Source: Chara braunii (Eukaryota > Streptophyta > Charophyceae > Charales > Characeae). From it: a stretch of DNA of 29,632 nt. A program made the position numbers and the translations under genes. The notes under the pieces were generated by a model. That model did not search any database and was not told where the DNA came from. It saw nothing but the letters and a program-made list of their open reading frames with translations. The stretch lies in NCBI GenBank assembly GCA_003427395.1, contig BFEA01000052.1, positions 3,951,462-3,981,093 of the forward strand, read 5' to 3'. Positions 8,057 through 16,623 of this stretch are shown piece after piece. The number at the start of each line of letters is the position of its first letter. The stretch's first letter is position 1.

Positions 8057-9356
8057 TGTTATGATCCTGGCCAATTTCGAAGAACACATTCATGAGTACA
8101 ATGCCGTCCAATTGCGAAAAGAAATGAATGAACTTGAGAGGAGAGAGAGGGAAAGACGAAGAAGAAGAAGAAGAAAGAAAGAAGAAGATGGTGATGTACA
8201 CCAACATAGACCAATGATAATGCTCTTCTTCTTCGCCAACACTCTCCTCCTTCTTATCTCCTCCCCTCTTATTCAAACAAGAAATAATAATAATAATAAT
8301 GTTGAATGGCTGAGCCAGAATCAATGTCTGAATCCTTCTTCTACTGCAGGTATCACATGAGGTTCACCATAGCCATGGCCACCCTTCTTCCTCTCCCTCC
8401 AAGGCTGAGGCTATGGCGGACTACCAGGGCATCGCTCTGCTGTGCAAAGGACAACACAAAGCAGCTATGGCTGCTCTAGCTCAGGCCGGCATGCCTGACT
8501 CTGCCTCGAAGCTTCTTGGTGTAGCTCTACCCCAACTGGGGCCTTCCTGCTGCAGCGCCCACCAAGGTGATGAAGATGGCAACCACCATAGCCAGGTAAG
8601 TACCCCTGGCGCTCCCCGTTCCTAGTCCTGGTCTTCTTCCTCCTCCTGTCCTTGCTCCTTCCCCAGCAGCGCAGCTCTGTGCTGGCGCTGCTCCAGCCAG
8701 CGCTCCAACCACTGTGTCGCCCAACTTGCACACCGACAATGAGGAGGAGCACCTTGCTCCTCCTAGAGATATAGCGGCCTGCTTGCCTCTTGGCGAGTGA
8801 CTTCCTAGGCCGCGCGGCCTCCAGGCAACCGGTACCTCCTCCCTTTCGGAGGGGAACGTCATTGCAGACTCTGATATTGCCCGTACAGGCCCTAGACTCA
8901 GACTGGTTGGACTGGTACCCGCCTAGACCTAACCTACAACTACTGGGCCTCTAAAAATGCCAACTTTTGTCTTCTTCTGCTCGGCCTCGAGTACCCAGCG
9001 CATCTAGTTCTACTTGGTGTGGTACCAGCCTACCTGCTACTTGAGTGTTTTCCGCTGCTCTAAGTGTCGCGGGCCTCTTTCCCCGCCACTTGAGTGTTTT
9101 CCCCGCTGCAACCCTCAATGTCAGGGCCACAGGTTAGTACCGGCCCTTCGGGCCTTCCGAACAACCAAGTGCCCTTGCGGGTCACACACGCACTCAAGCT
9201 GACGAGCACTCAGACAGGCATGCAGACCAGCAAGCATGCATCCACACAGACTTAGAAACCTCAGCAACAAGCGGGAAACTCAGTAAGGCATACATTCCAT
9301 GAGCAAAACTCAGAAATCAGCTGCGTGTCTCGGTCCGTGTTTGGCAGGTCATTACA
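8057..9356 (-). repeat. Gypsy-B 3' LTR (1300 bp)
   Basis: Collinear with 19421-20691 over its full length, with substitutions and several indels: a GAA microsatellite of different length near 8155-8190, and two segments (about 8817-8855 and about 9070-9082) that are shorter or missing in the other copy. Both ends are fixed by the polypurine tract on one side and the target duplication on the other. Each LTR contains a perfect inverted repeat with 10-bp arms and a 3-nt loop (8742-8764 here). The plus-strand 70-codon ORF at 8413-8625 is antisense to the element and is not annotated as a gene. Confidence 0.9.
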
Positions 9357-9371
9357 CTACCCCCCCTCTCA
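9357..9371 (-). promoter_or_regulatory. polypurine tract of Gypsy-B
   Basis: The minus strand reads TTGAGAGGGGGGGTAG directly against the TGTAATGACC start of the 3' LTR. This is the expected position and composition of the RNase H-resistant primer for plus-strand cDNA synthesis. Confidence 0.8.
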
Positions 9372-9509
9372 AGAGCGAGGTCCCTTGGAGCGAGTAACAC
9401 ATTCTGAGTCCCCGATGAATGCATCACAAGCAAACATAGCAAAGAGATTTTGTGAGTACTGAGTAGCAGTGAGTTTTGCAGAGATTTTTGGTACAGCATT
9501 AGAGGCTAT

Positions 9510-9995
9510 CTATTGCTCGTATGTTTCAACAACGCGAGGTGCGCTGCTCAGCAGTTCCTTCTTTGAGATCCAATAGAGATCGTGTAACGGGTGATATATG
9601 AAGTGAATCTGATATTGTCTGTTACGCCCCTTCCCTACGTGTTTTTTGATTCTATCGATCTCGTGACTGCCGTTGATTGCACGAGGAATCATGCCTTCAC
9701 GATAGTCGAAGGACGCAGCACCACAATATATAAACAACTTTGATGCATGAAAGACTGGGTACGTGCGCAGATGAGGAAGCTCATACATTACATATGAAGG
9801 ACCAAACTCATCATTACCAATCACGTCCGTAACTTCCCACGGACCATAATAGAGAGGGAGAAGTTTGCAAAAATTCAGATATCTTGACCCAGACATAGCT
9901 TCCCGCTTTAATAGTCGAAGGCGGCGTTTCTTATTCGCATGATGGATCATGGCGTGTTGTCGCTTGGTCATTGTTGCAATGGCAACCTTGAGCAA
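9510..9995 (-). pseudogene. Gypsy-B integrase C-terminal domain and chromodomain
   Basis: A 161-codon minus-strand frame. It begins in the C-terminal tail of integrase (TMTKRQHAMIHHANKKRR), passes a GPY/F-like LYYGPWEVTDVIG, then YPVFHASKLF, and ends in a chromodomain: HEIDRIKKHVGKGRNRQYQI, then LYWISKKELLSSAPRVVETYEQ. The order matches Gypsy-A. The sequence joins to the integrase core upstream (10086) through about 90 bp with a frame change or stop (PAGLTPGRPGFSAKYDRLLKVAIATM reads across). The natural stop is at 9510, about 150 bp before the 3' LTR. Confidence 0.8.
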
Positions 9996-10085
9996 GCGAT
10001 CATACTTGGCGCTAAAGCCAGGCCTGCCGGGCGTTAGACCAGCTGGCTGTTCGGGGAATAAGTAGGAGAGCGGATTATGAATCTG

Positions 10086-10874
10086 TCAACCGTAATGCAG
10101 CCTGTTTGGCGTCATGTCGGTGGAAGAATGGATGAAGTTGTTGTACAACCCCTTGACTGAATACAACTCTTCATCCCACTTTTCCTGATCCGGAATGATT
10201 AAAGCACGGAGAAGTTGAAACACGGTCTCGTTAATCTCCTCAGCCAAACCCTTGGCTTCGGGATATCGGCCGATGTCATGCTTAGTTTGAGGCCAGGGAG
10301 TTGGGACGTGAAGTCCTTCCATTCAGTACTTATGAAGCGCGGGTCCCGATCACTCGCAAGGGTTTTGGGGGTCTGGAACTGCAGAATGTACTTCTGGTGG
10401 AACTCACGGATCACAAGTTCGGTTGGGGCATGAGGTGGCAATGAGATCAGATTTAGGAATTTGGAAAAACGATCAACAATCACCATCACTTGTGAATAAC
10501 CATTCTTACACCATCACTTGCGAATAATCGTTCTTACTTATCTTTCCGATGTTCATGAAGTCGATAAAGACAGACTCTCCAGGACCGTTGGGAATGGGAA
10601 GAGGTTTAAGTAGCCTCATGGACTTTTGTCTTGATGGTTTGATTTGTTGACAAATTTGGCACTCAGGGTCAAACTTTTCAGAAGATCCTTTCATACCAGG
10701 CCAATCAAACAGTTGTAATAGGTTTCCGTAAGTCTTTGTCATGCCAAAGTGTCCACTCCGACCATGAGCCAAGTCTAAGAAGTGTGTGCGGAGAGGCTCA
10801 TGGTTGGGTACACACAAACGATCATTCTTTCCATAGCGTCGGAAAACCAGTCCTTCACATTCATGAAAATCAAG
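10086..10874 (-). pseudogene. Gypsy-B integrase (zinc domain and catalytic core), frameshifted
   Basis: Integrase inserts element cDNA into chromosomes. Three overlapping minus-strand frames together cover it. The zinc domain LAHGRSGHFGMTKTYG ... PECQICQQIK keeps HHCC. The core has VFIDFMNIGK (first Asp), then LASDRDPRF (second Asp), then LAEEINETVFQLL (Glu), so the DD-E triad is legible. Two frame breaks are explained: a 28-bp tandem duplication at 10481-10536, and an indel near 10250-10290 inside the segment before the catalytic Glu. N-terminally the sequence continues into GLVFRRYGKNDRLCVPNHE, typical of the pre-integrase region. It cannot be translated as one protein. Confidence 0.85.
10481..10536 (-). 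repeat. 28-bp tandem duplication inside integrase
   Basis: Units 10481-10508 and 10509-10536 differ by three transitions. Both decode to the same short segment around DYSQVMV. Since 28 is not a multiple of 3, the duplication shifts the integrase reading frame at this point. Confidence 0.85.
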
Positions 10875-11395
10875 TTAACTGTTGGGGTCAGCCTGCAACT
10901 GCTCAAGGATCGGACTAAGGTCCAGGTCCTTGGCAGTTTGCTCCACGAGCTCCTCCTTCAGTTTCTTCTGGAGGTCGTAAGAGTTCATAAGGCAAGTCAT
11001 ATACTCGGGGTGTGTGACAATGTATCAGCAACTCGATTATAATAACCCTTTTTGTGTCTTAATTCAAAATAAAAAATGTCAATCTCATAGAACCAGCGAG
11101 TCAACGTAGGGGACAAGGTGGTTTGCTCCTTGATCCATTTCAAGGTCTCATGATCAGATAAGACCTTGAAACGGCGTCCCAAAAGATAGTGCGTCCAATG
11201 ATTCAATGCCTCATGCAGAGCATAAACCCCGCGCATGTAGGTGGAAGTAGCTACCTTTTCGCTGGGCAAGCGTTTGCTGTAGTACTCGAGCGGTCGCAAG
11301 TCATCATCGTCATCTTGTTGCAGCACTGCGCCAATCCCATATTGGCTCGCATCCGTAGTGACTACGAATGTGAGTTTGGAATCTGCAATGCGGAG
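10875..11395 (-). pseudogene. Gypsy-B RNase H and connection region
   Basis: RNase H removes template RNA during cDNA synthesis. The minus-strand frame reads TTDASQYGIGAVLQQ (first catalytic Asp), LPSEKVATSTYMRGVYALHEALNHW, LSDHETLKWIKEQ, and finally NRVADTLSHTPS (last catalytic Asp). The connection to integrase follows in a shifted frame (EYMTCLMNSYDLQKKLKEEL ... ILEQLQADPNS) ending at TAA 10875-10877. The expected Glu in the YMRGVYALHEAL segment is replaced at the usual 'RELYAL' position by Gly-Val, so one metal-binding residue may be lost. Confidence 0.8.
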
Positions 11396-12645
11396 TACAT
11401 GATAACTTACCCAAGGCCTCTTTCAAGGTTTGAAAAGCGGTCTGACATATTGCATCCCACGTGTAAGATACGTTCTTGCTTATTAGTTTGGACAACGGGT
11501 GAGCAACAATAGAAAATTGGGGCACGAACTTCCGATAGTATGATGCAAGACCAAGGAAAAAACTCAATTCGCGAACATTCGCAGGTTGAGGCCACTTGCG
11601 TATGACCTCAACCTCGGTTGCCTCAGGCTCAAGGCCTGCAACAGAGAACTGGTGCCCAAGATAGATGACGCTGTCCTTCCCAAACTCAAATTTCTCTAAG
11701 TTGAGATGGGGTTGCGTTTTCTTGAGGATGGTGAACTCTTCCTCAAGGTGCTTTATATGTTCCTCAATTGATTTGCTGAAAATAAGAATGTCATTAAGAT
11801 ACACAACCACAAACCGACCAATCTATTCGCGGAGGACTTTGAAAGGTGGCCGGTGCGTTCGTGAGACCGAAAGGCATTACGGTGAATTCGTAAAACCCGT
11901 CGCGTGTCTTGAACGCAGTCTTGTGCTGGTCCACATGATCGACTTCAATCTCGTGGTACCCAGACTTGAGATCGATTTTGGAGAAGACCTTGCACCCACC
12001 TGCAGCATCAAGCAAATAATCTATATGTGGCAATGGGTATGCATTATTCCTTGTAATGCGGTTTAGACTGCTGTAATTAATACACATATGATGTTTGCCT
12101 CCTTTCTTTGGAACAAACAAAACGGGTGCATCGAATTCAGATTCGCTAGGCTTAATCCATCCCTTGTCGATCATCTCATCGATCTGTTTTTGGAGTTCCT
12201 CCAACTCGCCGGATCCCATATGGTATACACAACCCTTTGGAGGAACAACGCCTTTGACCAACTCGATCGTGGGTCAGACCGATCGCGTGGGGATTCTACG
12301 AGGTTCGGCCATAACTTCTGGAAATTAGTCGAGTAGGCTTTGGATGCTTGTTGGGATCAGTCGGGGTGGGGGATCATAAAAAGGATCGCCTAGATCAGGT
12401 CGCAAGTTATTAGTGAAGGCAACCAAATGTGAAGTGAACTTATTTGGTATAGAAGTAGGTGTACGGAGATAAATAGATTTATCATGCAAAGTAGAATTGT
12501 TACCGTCCGCAAAAGTAGATGGTACATGAGAAGGACGAACAAACGCAACATACAATTGTTCATCCTCCTTATGCCTGCGCCACTTCTTGCAGAACTACAT
12601 GGCATTAAGAAAAGTCACCGGTGAGTCGAGCTTCTCATCCAAGAG
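11396..12645 (-). pseudogene. Gypsy-B reverse transcriptase with N-terminal linker; active-site mutant
   Basis: The upstream linker reads LLDEKLDSPVTFLNAM-stop-FCKKWRRHKEDEQLYVAFVRP (about 12550-12640), matching the PR-RT linker of Gypsy-A. RT follows: [54 protein letters not shown] small deletion and a TAG then lead into FVVVYLNDILIFSKS. The catalytic box is Y-L-N-D (11790-11801), so the first of the two catalytic aspartates is Asn, which is expected to abolish polymerase activity. The thumb-side motifs VIYLGHQFSVAGLEPEATEVEVIRKWP (read in parts) and FFLGLASYYRKFV are kept. A further frameshift near 11400 leads into RNase H. Confidence 0.9.
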
Positions 12646-12841
12646 GACGGGACGTTGTCGAGCGCATCGGCTCCCGCCTTTTTCTCAAAGGCGAGAGCTC
12701 TCCCGACCATGTCACGCAGGAGTTAAACAAAACCAAAATCAAGAGACAACTTGGGAACGACGCCTAACTAATCCCACGAGCCGCCGAGACGGTCGCGGTT
12801 GCGTCGTCCTTTCGCCGCTCTAGCCAGGTGCGCCAGCTGTA

Positions 12842-13131
12842 CATCCCGCGGTCCCCTACGACATAATAGGTTTCCGCGGGGCATAAGCTGTCCTTCCCTA
12901 AGGGGTTGTCACCACCCTTAGGGGTGTATCCCTACCGAGCTACTGACCTACGTGCGAGAGTTTTTAAATGCAATTGCAGAGGTAGGTCAGTCGAGGGTGT
13001 TTGCTCGTTCGCTGTACTATAGATACGCTTGGTTAACGCCAAGTGGACCCGAGTGTTGCCCGTCCCCTAGGGCGCTGATCTCCTAAGCACGAAGCGTACG
13101 CCGGTCGACTAGGTCGGTCTCAACCAAGCGT
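12842..13131. repeat. cluster of perfect inverted repeats (structured element)
   Basis: Successive stem-loops are visible: CCCGCGG/CCGCGGGG (about 12846-12881) nested in CAGCT/AGCTG; CCTAAGGG/CCCTTAGG (about 12897-12922); ACTGACCTAC/GTAGGTCAGT (12942-12951 and 12982-12991); and an outer ACGCTTGGTT/AACCAAGCGT pair (13024-13033 and 13122-13131). The density is far above that of neighbouring DNA and suggests a folded RNA or a compact DNA element. No family is recognised. Confidence 0.6.
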
Positions 13132-14540
13132 GAAACCCCCTTGTCCCTTTAAACATTAGTCAAAACTTCTCAAAAGAAATTTATAACAACCACACATTAT
13201 TATATCAAAAGGATCGACCGTAGTCGATAGAAATAAATATTCTAAAAGGATCAAAATCATCATTTGATACATTCAATAACACAAGACCGAAATAAAAGCC
13301 GATCACCCCAGGTCGAGCTCCACAAAACAATCATACAACCGCCAACGAGGAGTTGGCTTCCGACAATAACATAAACGCAGCCTACAAGGTAGTCAGACTG
13401 CCTTAGTTTTCACTTGATGAGACTCGCTGCCAAATTCATTCATTCCACCTACCGCCGACTCAAAATTCGACACACAAACCTATCTCCATACGTTTCTCAA
13501 TCTTCTTGGATGACGACTGTTTTGCGGATGATTCTTCATCTGGGGCATTGCTTGAGGTGTTGCATGCCTCTCCCTCTAGGAAGTGGTCAGGGTTACTCCT
13601 CCTCGCCCAAGCACAAAGCTCGGATCTCAGAAGTTGGGCCGTCTCCACCAGATCGGCAAAGCACCCCCCCGTAGGACGGTCCACTCTGGGTCGATAACAG
13701 GGCCGACTCCTAAAGCAATGAACCCCCGTCCCATATGCTTCCTAGAGGTAGAAGATGTGTCCACTGCAAGTAGCATTCTTATTTCTCCCGAGTTCAGGAT
13801 AGCTTGGACGAAAAGAAATCGAAGGAGATAAAGAACGAGAATTTTTTTGGACACGTACAGGTAGATAAGGTCATTCGGGATAGAAAGGTCATTCCTTGGG
13901 AGAAAGTTAAGTCCATTTGACCTTATCTTCTTTATTTCAATCGAATTCATTCTACGAAGCGCACTGAATTAATCTTCTTCAAAACAACAAGTTCACTTTG
14001 ACAAACAGGCAGGTGGAAGGTAAGAAGAAGACAATCTTTTTCCTTTTTTCCAATAAGCAAAATCAATCTCCTCTGCAAGCATCCTTCTACCTACCTGCAC
14101 ACCAATCCGAAGCAAAACAAGTTTGGGCAAACAAACAAAACCCATACCCGAGTCAGACCTTTCCATTCACATGCATGACTCACACAACTTTCCTCTACCT
14201 CTTCTTTCGAACATTCAAAACAACAGGGTCAAGCAAAGTGTGGGTTCGCGCAGGGGTGAAGGGTAGTTTGAATCATTCAACTGACCTTAAGTGAAGTTTG
14301 GTCCGTCTCATTCCAGAAAGTTGGGTAATATTTCAATCAAAAGAAAATAACCGTCATTGAATATGAAAATATGCAGCTCACATGAAAATACGCAGCTCAC
14401 AATTTCACAAGTAGTGGCCTTTCTTCTGAGTCCCTGTCCGCGTCTCGCACCAAGTGTCCAAATGAGCAGAGGTTGGGTCTATGAGATATCTGAATGAGAT
14501 AACCCTCAAAGAGGGTGCTCCCATGATCCAATCTCATGCC
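13132..14540. other. unassigned AT-richer DNA inside the nested block
   Basis: No gene is recognised. A minus-strand 74-codon frame at 13460-13684 has protein-like composition (FADLVETAQLLRSELCAWARR, then an Asp/Glu/Ser/Lys-rich tail) and could be a gag or host exon scrap. The stretch from about 13830 to 14330 is low in GC with long C/T and A tracts, unlike flanking DNA. An organellar origin crossed my mind but nothing in it proves that. Confidence 0.3.
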
Positions 14541-14770
14541 GCCTCAACATCTTGAACAGTCTCAACGCAGTCCCTACTGCACCTCATCCTCCAAGGACAC
14601 TTCCCCAACCAACCCAAGTCCATGCCGCCTCAAATCATCCTGTCCGCTCACAATAGCCACACCAACATGCCGGTGCCGATCACAACAACCAGTCCCACCT
14701 AGTCCCAAAATGGTCCGAGATGGTCTCAATGTAGTCCCATCCCATCGCCGCAATACTAGGTGGTTCAAAA

Positions 14771-14900
14771 CTGAAAACCGCTTGCACTGCACGCCGCAAA
14801 AAAAATAAAGGTGGCCCTGGCTGAAAACCGCATGTGTCACAAGCCCCAAAAAAATAAAGATGTCTTTCCGGCGCAAACCGCAAGTGCCGCAACTGAAGAG
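14771..14900. repeat. degenerate 50-bp tandem repeat, about 2.5 units
   Basis: Units start at 14771, 14821 and 14871 (period 50). Each begins near GAAAACCGC or a variant, and the first two carry an A-run followed by TAAAG. The surrounding sequence is GC-richer. Confidence 0.65.
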
Positions 14901-15219
14901 GCGCAGTCTCATCAGCCCCTAGAAGTTCCTGGGGGCTGCACCCATTCCACGGCCGCGACCATATACGCGGCCGCTACCTTTTTCCTTTCCTCTTTTTTTT
15001 TTCCACTCGCCTTTTTTTTCCCTGGGCAGGGCCAGCTCGTTTTACGAAACGAGCAGCCTCCCCCCACACAATCATTTCACTGAGTCGAACTAGAGTCAAG
15101 CTCAGGCAGGGTCTTCAACACCCTTTCGCGCCTGTATCTGGCACCGGGGGAGTGCCAAATCCAGGTGCCAGTTCGCAGCCGGTTAAAAACGAACGGGCGC
15201 CACTTACCTGTTGGTTGGC

Positions 15220-15220
<1 letters not shown>

Positions 15221-15299
<79 letters not shown>
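15221..15299. repeat. (CT)n microsatellite
   Basis: An almost pure CT dinucleotide tract of about 78 bp. The long Ser/Leu and Arg/Glu ORFs across it are repeat artefacts. Confidence 0.95.
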
Positions 15300-15301
<2 letters not shown>

Positions 15302-15540
15302 CGCGACCATTCGTAAGCAGAGAGCTCCTGGTACTCAAGTACAGGGCTCAAAATCCGCATCCGGACCTGGCCACATTCCGCGGCAGATCCGTTCATCGGG
15401 GCCCTGCCCCCTGATGAGTTGGTGAAAGTCTGACGAGAACAATCTGGCACAGTCACGCTTTGCCCCTTTTATTTTTTTCCTTTTTTATTTTTTTATTTTT
15501 TTTTCCCTTTTTGCCCCGTTCACATGAAACGAACGGGCGC

Positions 15541-15608
15541 TCATTCCTAGCGCAAGGGCCATGCTAATCTTCGCTGTATCGTTCCAGTTTTAATGGATGT
15601 CCCTATCG
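15541..15608 (-). pseudogene. U6 snRNA fragment (5' and central part)
   Basis: The minus strand reads GGGACATCCATTAAAACTGG, then AACGATACAGCGAAGATTAG, then CATGGCCCTTGCGCTAGG. This follows the 5' stem flank and the conserved ACAGA-box region of U6 with a few substitutions (ACAGAGA becomes ACAGCGA). It ends before the internal stem-loop 3' strand, so about two thirds of U6 is present. It lies exactly between two copies of AACGAACGGGCGC (15528-15540 and 15609-15621). It is not a functional gene: both ends are incomplete and there is no terminator. Confidence 0.85.
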
Positions 15609-15812
15609 AACGAACGGGCGCCCGTTCACATTGTGAGGCACCAAGAGAAAAAAAACTAAACAAAATCTAAAAAAAAACAAACTCCAAAAGAAATCTAAAT
15701 GAGAACTCACCTCATGACGAACGGTCGCCCGTTATTACGGGCGCTGTCAGCAGGTGCTGGGGCCAAAACGCCCTGGTCACTTTCAATGGCTCCATATGGC
15801 GTCTCACAATTC

Positions 15813-15816
<4 letters not shown>

Positions 15817-15901
<85 letters not shown>
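15817..15901 (-). repeat. 85-nt poly(T), poly(A) on the minus strand
   Basis: An uninterrupted T run. On the minus strand it is a poly(A) tract following the U6/tRNA-like mosaic, which suggests a retroposon tail. Confidence 0.9.
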
Positions 15902-15992
15902 CCTTTTGTCGTTGGCTTATGCCAACGTTCATATCGTGGAAACCCCCAAGACTGTTGAAATACAGACCCGAGTTCGATCCCTGACAGGATCG

Positions 15993-16059
15993 AAAAAATT
16001 TGGACCGCTTCTCGATTTATGCGTGTCATCCTTGAAAACGCAGGGCCATGCAGATCTGC
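15993..16059 (-). pseudogene. U6 snRNA fragment (3' half)
   Basis: The minus strand carries CATGGCCCTGCG, then a 4-nt insertion, then CAAGGATGACACGCATAAAT and CGAGAAGCGGTCCAAATTTTTT. This follows the U6 internal stem-loop 3' side and tail, including a T6 Pol III terminator. Twenty-five consecutive bases (CAAGG...CGAGA) match the conserved U6 sequence as I know it. The 5' half, with the ACAGAGA box, is absent or unrecognisable. It is a retro-derived fragment, distinct from the 15541-15608 copy. Confidence 0.85.
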
Positions 16060-16143
16060 GCGGCGGATTTCCGCCCCATGATCTTCGTGATCGTGCGACC
16101 GAAATCGGCCGCGCCTGAACGCACTCCAGCGGGCTGCCCCAAA

Positions 16144-16233
16144 AGGAGCTAGCCCGGTTAAGGCACAGTCGGATTCGTTCCCCGTGTCTGCGGCATGGCG
16201 GTCTGATGCGTTTACCCACTGGGCTAGCTCCTA
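16144..16233 (-). pseudogene. tRNA-like sequence with A and B boxes
   Basis: The minus strand has TAGCCCAGTGGG (16226-16215), close to the A-box consensus TRGCNNAGYNGG, and GGAACGAATCC (16181-16171), which differs from B-box GGTTCGANTCC at two positions. Their starts are 45 bp apart, as in real tRNAs. The acceptor and T stems do not pair, so it is not a working tRNA. Instead a perfect 12-bp inverted repeat, AGGAGCTAGCCC/GGGCTAGCTCCT (16144-16155 and 16221-16232), encloses it. Fits a tRNA pseudogene or SINE head. Confidence 0.5.
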
Positions 16234-16272
16234 CTACGGTAGGAGCAAGGGCAACTCTTCTATCTGAAGAGT
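16229..16272. repeat. two adjacent perfect hairpins beside the tRNA-like sequence
   Basis: CTCCTAC/GTAGGAG with a 4-nt loop (16229-16246) and AACTCTTC/GAAGAGTT with a 5-nt loop (16252-16272). Their role is unknown; they overlap the outer edge of the 12-bp inverted repeat. Confidence 0.6.
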
Positions 16273-16618
16273 TCCCAACCAGTGGCCGCCTGCCCGTGGC
16301 CTTTATTGGCCCAACTCCGCCTTGCCCGACCCTTGGCTGGCCGTCTGCGTCAACCGCAGCGGTCCCCAACTCTTAGTAGAGCGGGCTGCTGGGTCTCTCG
16401 GCCGCCATCGTGGTTTAAACCCTCAGACGGCGGTCCCTATTAGCCCCACTGGCTCTGAATCGCGCGGCTTAGCGCGTCATTATTCTTAATAGTATAAAAG
16501 TTAGACTTAATATTCCAATGCCCGTATGTCCCTGCGTCATCGCCAGACGCGGTTGGTGACCGATCGCACTGCCGCTATAGCATGCCCGAGATGTTTGAGC
16601 TTAAGTAAAAAAAAATCA
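16273..16618. other. right part of nested block, no gene seen
   Basis: No coding sequence is supported. The stretch is GC-rich to about 16470, then AT-richer, and ends with a run of nine A at 16608-16616 just before Gypsy-B protease sequence resumes. That A-run could be a retroposon tail on the plus strand. Confidence 0.4.
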
Positions 16619-16623
16619 ATTTC

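Larger units (their letters stand above)
15817..16233 (-). mobile_element. candidate chimeric SINE: tRNA-like head, U6-derived middle, poly(A) tail
   Basis: On the minus strand the order is a tRNA-like segment with Pol III A and B boxes (16226 to 16171), about 110 bp of unassigned sequence, the 3' half of U6 (16059-15993) ending in its T6 tract, about 90 bp, then A85. A Pol III promoter head plus a poly(A) tail within about 420 bp is SINE architecture. I found no target-site duplication, and a TTTT at 16144-16141 could terminate transcription early. This is a proposal, not a recognised family. The alternative is an accidental pile-up of separate retrocopies. Confidence 0.4.
12646..16618. mobile_element. 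nested foreign block splitting Gypsy-B between protease and RT
   Basis: Gypsy-B protein homology stops near 12645 (RT linker) and resumes near 16620 (protease tail), leaving about 4 kb that matches neither element. It contains no recognisable retrotransposon protein. Contents: inverted-repeat cluster (12842-13131), AT-rich unassigned DNA (13140-14540), 50-bp repeats (14771-14900), CT microsatellite, two U6 fragments, a tRNA-like sequence and poly(T)85. It may be several sequential insertions rather than one. Plus-strand A9 at 16608-16616 could be a poly(A) tail marking one edge, but I found no target duplication to confirm it. Confidence 0.55.

Noticed and set aside
8413-8625. 70-codon plus-strand ORF (MADYQGIALLCKGQHKAAM...) preserved in both Gypsy-B LTRs (also 19795-20007) and looking like a conserved small protein
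   Set aside because: It is antisense to the element and kept only because both LTRs descend from one template. The copies differ by amino-acid changes with no sign of synonymous bias by eye.
8465-8752. 95-codon minus-strand ORF in the LTR, with a partner at 19847-20134
   Set aside because: Same reason: shared LTR ancestry explains the shared ORF, and the composition is Arg/Ser-rich without a recognisable domain.
13830-14330. Possible organellar (mitochondrial) DNA insert
   Set aside because: Suspected from composition and texture only; no organellar gene or exact match can be shown from the sequence. A BLAST against the organelle genomes would decide.
15077-15456. Long ORFs coding for Ser-Leu or Arg-Glu repeats
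   Set aside because: They are translations of the CT microsatellite at 15221-15299.
15905-15990. A plus-strand tRNA-like unit (TGGCTTATGCC hairpin and AGTTCGATCCC)
   Set aside because: Box spacing (about 58) and lack of stems or terminator make it weak. It overlaps the minus-strand mosaic and was not annotated separately.
15699-16118. 139-codon ORF with a Phe run and its Lys-run antisense partner
   Set aside because: Created by the 85-nt poly(T); it crosses U6-derived sequence.
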